Below, piece after piece: positions 8,606 to 14,566 of a stretch of DNA of 15,271 nucleotides. The translations under genes and the position numbers were made by a program. Position 1 is the stretch's first letter; each line of letters begins with the position of its first letter. The stretch lies in the NCBI GenBank assembly GCA_036012725.1, contig DASCPW010000116.1, forward strand, positions 1-15,271, in the 5' to 3' direction. The DNA comes from GCA-2686765 sp036012725. GTDB lineage: Bacteria; Pseudomonadota; Alphaproteobacteria; Rhodospirillales; 2-02-FULL-58-16. Below the pieces are notes generated by a model that was not told where the DNA came from, did no database searches, and saw only the letters and a list, made by a program, of their open reading frames with translations.

Positions 8606-8860
8606 TTACCAGGATGCAGAGACCGGAGTCGTGAATTTGCCGCTTGATGTCGATGGCGGCGGCGGAACGGGAACGTCGATGATCACCGGAGAGTCGGTAA
8701 CGGTCGAATGTTCGTTGCCGTGCCGATTGGTCCAGGTTTCGTGGATGGTTCCGTTGGAATCGGTCCAGGTCTTGTAACCATACTGCTGCGCAAACGTGGC
8801 GGCGGAGACCAACAGCAGCGAAATGACAGCCAATATGGCAACTTGCCGGCAACGATTCAC
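8606..8860 (-). CDS. Small exported protein, unknown function
   Basis: The protein has 84 residues from the GTG at 8860. This start has GGGAGG 5 bases upstream and opens a textbook signal peptide: N-R-C-R, a hydrophobic core VAILAVISLLLVSA, and a likely cleavage site at AATFA followed by QQYGYK. The mature part is about 60 residues, polar, with TWTDSNGTIHETWTNRHGNE (paired W-T-x-x-x-G repeats) and a Pro-rich segment VPVPPPPSTS. It resembles small periplasmic proteins of unknown role, and I cannot name a family. It ends with the TAA that directly precedes, in the same frame, the truncated ligase. The ligase promoter and 5' end have thus been replaced by this gene, which could now drive the downstream thiolase and dehydrogenase genes. 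Confidence 0.65.
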   Translation of the reverse strand: MNRCRQVAILAVISLLLVSAATFAQQYGYKTWTDSNGTIHETWTNRHGNEHSTVTDSPVIIDVPVPPPPSTSSGKFTTPVSASW

Positions 8861-9096
8861 ATTCACCTCCCAACCAAGCGGTCCGGTGAAAACCTTGCCG
8901 GACAACCTTCAAATTCCTGGACGACAGTACCCTAATCCCACCGCCACCGGAATAGTTCAGCCTCCGTAAGCAAGGATTTACGCGGTGCCGCCTTGATTTT
9001 TCAAACACCCGGGGGGACATTCCCATTCCAGGTGAATGGATAATGCTCTATCCTCCCTCCCCCTTAGAATTTGACCGGCAGAAAAGGAAACCATCC

Positions 9097-9439
9097 ATGA
9101 CCTCGGATATCTACACCGACGGCGCCATGAGCGTGGGGTTCGCGGGCGGAATGCTCCGCATTGATTTCGGTGCTTTGTCGCTGACCAATAAAACGTCCGA
9201 CGGCAAGACCCACATGGAAACACAGCATCGGCTGGTGATGACGCCACAGGGTTTTTTTGCGAACCTTCGGAAATATGGAAAGGGTGACAAAATCGCTGGT
9301 CGAGGCGAAGGTCATCGAGGATACCGAGAGCAGGGAAGCCGGCGAGGGTCCGGCCAAGGATACCATGACCGCCTTCGATAAAAAGGAACGGCGCGCGCTT
9401 GCCGCCGACCGCAGAAGGGGCATTGCCGCCGAGGATTGA
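9097..9439 (+). pseudogene. Conserved hypothetical gene, frameshifted at a T7 run
   Basis: The ATG at 9097 has AAAAGGAAA upstream. The first frame includes SDIYTDGAMSVGFAGGMLRI, then DFGALSLTNK and TQHRLVMTPQGF, and goes out of frame at a run of seven T (9252-9258). Removing one T joins it to a second open frame that continues QGFLRTFGNMERVTKSLVEA and ends at the TGA at 9437-9439, giving a 113-residue protein. Both halves are coherent, which supports a single original gene. The C-terminal part is highly charged (KDTMTAFDKKERRALAADRR). I recognise no named family. The shift could be a real mutation, a sequencing error, or slippage by RNA polymerase or the ribosome on the T run. Confidence 0.6.
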
Positions 9440-9637
9440 GAGCATTTTCGAAAATAACAGCTGGAGATGGACGGCTTCGGCCTTGAACTCCCCCCACCCG
9501 TCATCCCATATTTACTTGGCCATGGAACCATTCCGCGCGAGAGGCGCGCTGTCTTGTCTTTGTCGGCTTGGCCCGGCCGCCAAACAAGCCGTCAGCGGGG
9601 CTTGGCACCAAATCGATCGACAAGGGATTGGGACCTC

Positions 9638-10681
9638 ATGAGCGAAGCCGCCACATCAACGCCCGTTACCCTTATCACCGGCTTTCTCGGCAGCGGCAAA
9701 ACAACCTTGCTGAACAGTCTGCTCGCCAATCCGGAGATGGGGGAAACCGCCGTCCTGGTCAACGAATTCGGCGAGGTCGGCCTGGATCACTTGCTGGTCC
9801 GCGAGATCAGCGAGGACGTGGTCCTGCTGAGCTCGGGCTGCATCTGTTGCACCGTGCAAGGGGAACTGGTGAATTCCCTGCGCGAACTCTTTATCCGCCG
9901 CCTGGCCGGGGAAATTCCCGATTTCACCCGCGTCGTCATCGAAACCACCGGCCTCGCCGATCCGGCGCCGATCATCGGAACCCTCGTCCGCGACCCCCTT
10001 TTCAAGGACTGTTACCGGTTGGATGGCATCGTCACCACCGTTGACGCCGTCCATGGATCGGGGCAGTTGGACGACCATATGGAGGCGGTGAAACAAGCGG
10101 CGCTAGCCGACCGCATCGTACTGACCAAATCGGATATCGCTCAGGGCGAAGCCATCGTCGCCTTGCGGGCCAGGTTGCGCGGCCTCAACCCAGCGGCGCC
10201 CATCCTGGCTGCCGAACATGGAGACATTTCCCCCGATGCCTTGTTGAACGCCGGCCTATTCGACGCCCGGACGAAAACCCCGCAAGTGCACGATTGGCTC
10301 AACGAAGATGCCTACCCGACGGACGGCCATGACCATGACCATGACCACGGCCTTGACCCTAACGTCAACCGCCATGACGATCATATCTCGTCATTTTGTT
10401 TGACTCTCGAAACACCCCTCCAGTGGAACCGGTTTCGTCCCTGGCTGGGCAAGCTGCTGCAAGCCGAAGGCGAGAAGCTTCTGCGGATCAAGGGGATTTT
10501 GAATGTGGAAGGCAAGGAGGCGCCCTTGGCCCTTCACTGCGTTCAGCACATCTATTATCCGCCCGTCACCCTGCCCGCTTGGCCGGGGGACGACCATTGC
10601 TCCCGCCTGGTGTTCATCACCCGCTATCTCGGCCGAGAAAAGATCGAGTCCGATTTGCGGGAGCTTCAAGAAATTCGGTGA
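9638..10681 (+). CDS. CobW/ZNG1-type GTPase metallochaperone (G3E family)
   Basis: A 347-residue G3E GTPase. Walker A is GFLGSGKT (15-22), the metal-binding GCICC is at 67-71, Walker B/switch is ETTGLADP (102-109), and the guanine-recognition motif is TKSD (163-166). A His/Asp-rich metal-binding linker (GHDHDHDHG and following, 230-249) leads into a CobW C-terminal domain (about 251-345). The family delivers Zn or Co to client enzymes using GTP. The start is the ATG at 9638, just before the conserved N-terminus; an upstream extension to 9467 has no homology. The TGA stop lies inside the 27-bp repeat at 10671-10697, so the last residues (EIR) are specified by repeat DNA. Upstream I see no Zur-like palindrome. 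It lies 79 bases before the MetV-like gene, and a link to that pathway is possible but unproven. Confidence 0.92.
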   Translation: MSEAATSTPVTLITGFLGSGKTTLLNSLLANPEMGETAVLVNEFGEVGLDHLLVREISEDVVLLSSGCICCTVQGELVNSLRELFIRRLAGEIPDFTRVVIETTGLADPAPIIGTLVRDPLFKDCYRLDGIVTTVDAVHGSGQLDDHMEAVKQAALADRIVLTKSDIAQGEAIVALRARLRGLNPAAPILAAEHGDISPDALLNAGLFDARTKTPQVHDWLNEDAYPTDGHDHDHDHGLDPNVNRHDDHISSFCLTLETPLQWNRFRPWLGKLLQAEGEKLLRIKGILNVEGKEAPLALHCVQHIYYPPVTLPAWPGDDHCSRLVFITRYLGREKIESDLRELQEIR

Positions 10682-10743
10682 CAGCATACTAATTTCCAAC
10701 GGCAAGGCGGAAAGACGGAAATTAGTATGCTGTCACCGAATTT
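10671..10743. repeat. Near-palindrome: two inverted copies of a 27-bp repeat
   Basis: The left arm is 10671-10697 (core GGTGACAGCATACTAATTTC). The right arm is 10717-10743, its exact reverse complement over 27 bp. The loop is 19 bases. A third copy occurs at 13549-13575. The structure would form a very stable RNA hairpin between the CobW-type and MetV-like genes. There is no T run after it, so a classical terminator is unlikely. The left arm contains the CobW stop codon. Confidence 0.95.
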
Positions 10744-10760
10744 GTACCGGGGAGAGTCTC

Positions 10761-11243
10761 ATGTATTCGTTGCGCTTGTTCGCGGTACGCCATGCCAGGG
10801 TCTATGAGATTCTCTACAATCTCTTTGATCCTTTTTTCCAGGCCCTTGAGCCCATGTGGCGGGCGATCGGCTATGAGCGCGTCGAAAAGCCGGTCGCCGC
10901 CCTGGAAACCGTGATCAAGGGCCTTTTGTTCGACTGCCAGATGTGTGGCCGTTGCCTGCTCTCCGCCACCGGCATGGCCTGCCCCATGAACTGTCCCAAA
11001 GTTATGCGTAACGGACCTTGTGGTGGCGTCCGTCCGAACGGCAATTGCGAAATCAAGGAGGAAATGCGCTGCGTCTGGGTCGAGGCCTGGGAAGGCAGCG
11101 AAAAGATGCACTCCGGTAATGGCATCGATACCGTCCAAATCGTCCTCGACCAAGACATCAAGAGCACTTCGTCGTGGCTGCGGCTGGTCCGCGAGAAGCG
11201 GCACGCAACCATCGCCGTCAAGGCAAGCGAGGCGGCGAAATGA
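10761..11243 (+). CDS. MetV-like protein (methylene-THF reductase C-terminal domain family)
   Basis: A 160-residue protein with eight Cys between residues 59 and 104. These lie in CQMCGRC (59, 62, 65), ACPMNC (74, 78), GPCGG (87), GNCE (96) and MRC (104). This is the signature of the MTHFR_C (PF12225-type) domain. In acetogens a separate protein of this kind, MetV, binds MetF and carries Fe-S clusters; metal or cluster binding here is inferred from the Cys pattern. GGGGAGA lies 6 bases before the ATG and supports the start. The stop overlaps the next start (ATGA at 11240-11243), so it is translationally coupled to the MetF-like gene and the two products probably form one complex. The gene begins 18 bases after the palindromic repeat. 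Confidence 0.85.
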   Translation: MYSLRLFAVRHARVYEILYNLFDPFFQALEPMWRAIGYERVEKPVAALETVIKGLLFDCQMCGRCLLSATGMACPMNCPKVMRNGPCGGVRPNGNCEIKEEMRCVWVEAWEGSEKMHSGNGIDTVQIVLDQDIKSTSSWLRLVREKRHATIAVKASEAAK

Positions 11244-12256
11244 GCCTGGCGCCGATTGACTTGCTGGCCGCCCACAAGGTGCCGCCGGGGCATTCCTCGG
11301 GCGGCCGTCTGGAACGGGTTCTCAGGGCCGGCAAATTCGCCGTTACCTCCGAACTCAATCCACCGGATTCAGCCGACCCGCAAGATGTCTACGAACGCGC
11401 CCTGGTCCTTTCGGAAGTTTGCGACGCCATCAACGCCACCGACGCCTCGGGCGCCAATACCCATATGTCGAGCATCGGCATTTGTGCCCTGCTGACCCAT
11501 GCCGGCTATTCGCCTGTCCTACAGATATCGTGCCGGGACCGTAACCGCATAGCCATCCAGGGCGACGTCCTCGGGGCGGCGGCCATGGGGGTAACTAGTA
11601 TACTCTGCTTGACGGGTGATGGCGTTAATGCCGGCGATCAGCCCGGCGCGAAAGCGGTCTTCGACCTGGATTCCACGTCCCTGCTGGCGACCATTCGGGG
11701 CATGCGCGACGAAGGCAAGTTTCTGTCCGGACGCAAGATTACCATGCCGCCCAAGGTTTTTCTCGGCGCCGCCGCCAACCCCTTTGTTCCGCCCCTTGAC
11801 TGGCGGCCCCGCCGCCTGGCCAAAAAAATCACCGCTGGCGCCCAATTTATTCAGACCCAGTACTGCTTCGACATGCCGCTGTTGCGCCGTTATATGCAAC
11901 AGGTCTGCGACATGGGCCTTGACGAGAAATGTTTTATTCTCGTCGGTGTCGGCCCATTGGTGTCGGCCAAGGCCGGAAAATGGATACGCGCCAACGTTCC
12001 CGGCGTATACATCCCCGACCCGGTGATTGCGCGCCTTGAAGGGGCCAAAAACCAAAAACGGGAAGGCCGCGATCTTTGTGTTGAATTGATCCAGGAGATC
12101 AGGGAAGTCCCCGGGATTTCCGGTCTCCACCTGATGGCCTACCGGCAAGAGGAGTTTGTATCCGAAATCATCATCGCCTCGGGGGTGCTGAAAAACCGCA
12201 CCATCACGGATCAACGCAATCGAACCGAGAGCATCGATAAGAGCCTATCCGAATGA
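11240..12256 (+). CDS. metF: 5,10-methylenetetrahydrofolate reductase (MetF-like)
   Basis: A 338-residue TIM-barrel flavoprotein that interconverts methylene- and methyl-tetrahydrofolate. VTSELNPPDSADP carries the conserved catalytic Glu. NATDASGANTHMSS, ISCRDRNRIAIQGDVLGAAAMGV, LCLTGDGVNAGDQPGAKAVFDLDS and AQFIQTQYCFD are the FAD- and folate-site segments. Length is slightly above E. coli MetF (about 296). The ATG at 11240 overlaps the preceding stop; an earlier in-frame start at 11174 lies inside that gene and is rejected. Pairing with a MetV-like subunit suggests the MetVF type known from Wood-Ljungdahl and methyl-group catabolic pathways rather than stand-alone methionine biosynthesis. 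No corrinoid methyltransferase is in the window to test this. No intrinsic terminator follows. Confidence 0.93.
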   Translation: MSLAPIDLLAAHKVPPGHSSGGRLERVLRAGKFAVTSELNPPDSADPQDVYERALVLSEVCDAINATDASGANTHMSSIGICALLTHAGYSPVLQISCRDRNRIAIQGDVLGAAAMGVTSILCLTGDGVNAGDQPGAKAVFDLDSTSLLATIRGMRDEGKFLSGRKITMPPKVFLGAAANPFVPPLDWRPRRLAKKITAGAQFIQTQYCFDMPLLRRYMQQVCDMGLDEKCFILVGVGPLVSAKAGKWIRANVPGVYIPDPVIARLEGAKNQKREGRDLCVELIQEIREVPGISGLHLMAYRQEEFVSEIIIASGVLKNRTITDQRNRTESIDKSLSE

Positions 12257-12632
12257 CCGATTCGCTGGCAGGGAAGACCGTTTTCAGCTTATTTTTGATT
12301 AACGCAAGCCTATCCGCTTTCACTTTTTATTAAGGCTTCGGCCAATAGTCTGGCATCAACTTTATCTCCTTTGCCGTCACTGTCAAAGTCCAGTGATTGC
12401 CTTGGTTCCAACCACCGCCGGGCCTTGCCCCGGCATTGATCCGAGGAAGGATATCGATGGAAGGCAATTTTGGTCCTGCCATTAACTTCCCGGTTTGGCT
12501 TTGTCACGCTAGATGGGTATTCGCCACACTTGATGGGATGACTTTATAAGGGTTAGTTGTATTTGGTGTTCGGTAGTCGGTTCTTGGAGAGACATGCGCA
12601 TTCCGACAGACAGCAGATAGGAGTTCCAATCA
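12257..12632. other. Intergenic region before the pilin gene
   Basis: This 376-base stretch holds one possible gene relic (12310-12393, minus strand) and otherwise nothing I can name. The last 110 bases are moderately AT-rich and must contain the pilin promoter, but no convincing -35/-10 pair is visible. Confidence 0.45.
12310..12393 (-). pseudogene. Dockerin/EF-hand-like C-terminal relic
   Basis: The minus strand encodes LDFDSDGKGDKVDARLLAEA and ends after ALIKSESG with a stop at 12310. DFDSDGKGDKVD fits a calcium-binding loop with acidic residues at positions 1, 3, 5, 9 and 12, followed by an amphipathic helix, as in dockerin repeats or EF-hands of exported proteins. The upstream part of the frame (to an ATG at 12507) has no such character. 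It may be the 3' end of a lost surface protein or a chance match. Confidence 0.3.
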
Positions 12633-12788
12633 ATGCCAAAAAAAATTACCTGGTTTATGAAAACGTTTTCGAAAAATGAAGATGGCGCCACGGCGATTGA
12701 ATATGGGCTGATCGCTGCCCTAATCGCCGTGATTATTTTCGCCGTCGTTACATTGGTCGGCCAAGACTTTGGTAATATATTCAACTAA
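12633..12788 (+). CDS. flp: Flp/Fap-type pilin (type IVb prepilin)
   Basis: A 51-residue prepilin. A basic leader, KKITWFMKTFSKNEDG, is followed by the processing site and hydrophobic stem GATAIEYGLIAALIAV and a tail ending in GQDFGNIFN. Cleavage after the Gly would leave Ala-1 with Glu and Tyr at positions 5 and 6 of the mature pilin, which is the Flp hallmark. AGGAG lies 9 bases upstream of the ATG. The product is exported and assembled into thin adhesive Tad/Flp pili. The gene is followed 254 bases later by the matching prepilin peptidase. The small size fits the family (50-60 residues). Confidence 0.9.
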   Translation: MPKKITWFMKTFSKNEDGATAIEYGLIAALIAVIIFAVVTLVGQDFGNIFN

Positions 12789-13042
12789 CTCGATAATAAC
12801 ATCTAGCCCATTTCAATCTTTAGGGGGGGTGTTGGGGTCGAATTCGGCGATCGGCCATTCCGTAATCGGGAACGGCCACTTGCATTACGTCGAGATTTCC
12901 GGCCCATCTTGATGGCATTCGGCCGCGAAAGCTGCTGTCAACGGCCTGATGGTGTCTTCACGGCGGACCTGTAAAGCCCGTGCATGGAGATGCCAGGCGT
13001 GGGAGCGGGCAAGCGCTAATTATGCTAGAAATGCTGTAGCCA

Positions 13043-13570
13043 GTGGAAATCCCGCAAACCGCGCTGACCATCATCCAAGGCGTAGCCGCGGTATCGTTTC
13101 CGTTGTTTATGGCATACGCGGCTGTCAGTGATTTTCGCTATTATCAAATCCCCAATTGGCTGTCGGCCGCAGTCGCCGTCGCCTTTCTTCCCGCCGCCCT
13201 GCTGGGAGGAATAGATTCTCTCACCCTCGGCGTCCATTACGGAACCGGCTTGGCCCTTTTCGCCGGCGGGGCGATTTTGTTCACCCTTGGCCTCCTTGGC
13301 GGCGGCGACGTTAAATTGCTGGCGGCGGCGGGCGTTTGGGTTGGCTGGGCGGAGATTGCGCCTTATCTGCTCTTTGTCGCCTTGCTCGGCGGCGCCTTGA
13401 CGCTGATTGTCCTTTTCCTGAGGCGGCTCACCGACAAACTACCGTTTCTCGCCGGGGTGCCCTGGCTCAGCCAACATCTAGTCAAGGAGCAAGACATTCC
13501 CTACGGCGTCGCCATCGGACTGGCAGCGATTTTCATGTTTTTCTGGGGAAATTCGGTGACAGCATACTAA
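13043..13570 (+). CDS. cpaA: Prepilin peptidase TadV/CpaA (A24 aspartic protease)
   Basis: A 175-residue polytopic membrane protease that removes the leader from Flp prepilin. The two catalytic Asp residues are visible: Asp30 in SDFRYYQIPNW at the end of the first helix and Asp89 in GGGDVKLLAAAG. Both match the family pattern D-x(5)-IPN and GxGD. About five to six hydrophobic helices are present. The start is the GTG at 13043, which gives a full first helix; a later ATG would remove part of it. The ribosome binding site is poor. The C-terminus is odd. After YGVAIGLAAIFMFFWG the final residues NSVTAY and the TAA stop come from the 27-bp repeat at 13549-13575, so the natural end was probably replaced. 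No other tad gene follows. Confidence 0.9.
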   Translation: MEIPQTALTIIQGVAAVSFPLFMAYAAVSDFRYYQIPNWLSAAVAVAFLPAALLGGIDSLTLGVHYGTGLALFAGGAILFTLGLLGGGDVKLLAAAGVWVGWAEIAPYLLFVALLGGALTLIVLFLRRLTDKLPFLAGVPWLSQHLVKEQDIPYGVAIGLAAIFMFFWGNSVTAY

Positions 13571-13575
13571 TTTCC
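13549..13575. repeat. 27-bp dispersed repeat, third copy
   Basis: Identical over 27 bp to the left arm at 10671-10697 and in the same orientation. It overlaps the end of the TadV gene and supplies its TAA stop. No inverted partner is found nearby, so this is a single copy at the junction to the TPR-FkbM gene. Confidence 0.95.
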
Positions 13576-13627
13576 GGCCCATGGCCAAGAGGCGACAGGC
13601 CGGGCCGGCTTAGTGCATAGTGCGGGG

Positions 13628-14511
13628 ATGAACAAGCATCACTGTTCCGCCCGAGCGCTTGTCGAGGGCAAGGCCCTGTTCGAGGCCGGGCGCCAGTTGG
13701 AGGCCATCAACGCGCTTCGTGGCGTTGATGAGACCTCGGACAGAGCTACCCGGACGCCTTGCACCTGATGGGCCGGGTCATGGCCGCTCTCGGCCATGCC
13801 GATCAAGGCGCCGCCTATTTCCACAAGACCATCACCGCCATCCAGGAGCTGCTTGCCGTCAACATGCCGAGCGGCTCCCTGGGGCGGCTGGCGGAACGGG
13901 GCTTCCGATCGGCAACCGTGGTTGATATCAGGGCCTACGACGGCCAGTGGACGCACTCGGCAAAAGCGCTTTTTCCCGCTGCCCGCTTCGTCATGGTCGA
14001 TGCGCTCCCCGGCAAGGAGGAAGAGCTGCGGCGGGTGGCCGAGACCTTCCCCATCGGCCAGGCGGAGGTCCTGATGGCGCTGCTTGGCGCCGAGCAGCGC
14101 CAGCGGGGGCCTTTTTACGCCATGGAAACCGGGTTTTCGGTATACGAAGAGCAGACCACCTTCCCGCGCCAGGCCATCGAGCTTCCCATGACCCGCCTTG
14201 ATAAGCTGGTTACGGCGCTCGCCGCCCCAGCGCTGATGAAGATCGACATCCAGGACGCCGAGCTCGATGTGCTGGCCGGCGTCGGGGCGCTCATCGAGGC
14301 GATCGAGGTGCCGATCCTGAAATGCGCCATCCCGGGCCACAACAAGGGCGCGCCGCAGCTGACCGAGGTTCTGATCAGCCTGGATAAGGTTAGGTTTCTT
14401 CCCTACGACATCGCCGACCTAACCCGTGGCCTAGGCGGCATCCTGTTCCACTTCGACACGGTCTTCGTGCGCCAGGGCAACCCGCTCAGGCCGGAGGGAA
14501 TGCTATGGTGA
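13628..14511 (+). pseudogene. TPR-FkbM family methyltransferase, frameshifted
   Basis: A first frame from the ATG at 13628 gives a TPR-like helix pair (ALVEGKALFEAGRQLEAINA) but runs to a TGA at about 13766-13768. The second frame, open from before 13741, resumes the TPR motif (SYPDALHLMGRVMAALGHAD, then QGAAYFHKTITAI) and leads into an FkbM-type SAM-dependent methyltransferase to 14511. One missing base near 13741 explains the break. In the methyltransferase the usual DVGAY-G-W loop reads DIRAYDGQW and the usual D-QGAE reads DIQDAELDVL. Two conserved glycines are thus replaced by Arg and Asp. Family members methylate hydroxyl groups of glycans or secondary metabolites. A shorter product starting at TTG 13759 or ATG 13768 is possible, but the glycine losses suggest inactivity. 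Confidence 0.7.
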
Positions 14512-14558
14512 AAGCTCTAAAGAAGGCGGTGGCTGTAAATTCAACATTCAAAACTTGA
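14505..14558 (+). pseudogene. Truncated start of a downstream gene
   Basis: The ATG at 14505 overlaps the stop of the FkbM gene (ATGGTGA) and has GGAGGG 6 bases upstream, a classic coupled start. The peptide MVKALKKAVAV runs into the 15-bp repeat, which adds NSTFKT and a TGA. The original gene was probably cut off by the repeat element after about eleven codons. Its identity cannot be told. Confidence 0.5.
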
Positions 14559-14563
14559 CCCCA
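14537..14563. repeat. Dispersed repeat remnant with TTGACCCCA end
   Basis: AAATTCAACATTCAA (14537-14551) equals the reverse complement of 1034-1048, and TTGACCCCA (14555-14563) equals 3019-3027. Together they look like one end of a REP-like or small mobile element. It lies between the truncated gene start and the stop of the hydrolase-like gene at 14567. Confidence 0.6.
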
Positions 14564-14566
14564 TGG

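Noticed and set aside
9467..9637. A 57-residue N-terminal extension of the CobW-type GTPase
   Set aside because: The extension is compositionally unlike the protein, and the conserved N-terminal strand begins just after the ATG at 9638.
10322..10352. GACCATGACCATGACCA tandem pattern as a DNA repeat element
   Set aside because: It is simply the coding sequence of the His/Asp-rich metal-binding linker of the CobW-type protein.
12830..12880. Imperfect hairpin GGCCATTCC...GGGAACGGCC after the pilin gene, as a terminator
   Set aside because: The stem has a mismatch and no T run follows, so I do not call it.
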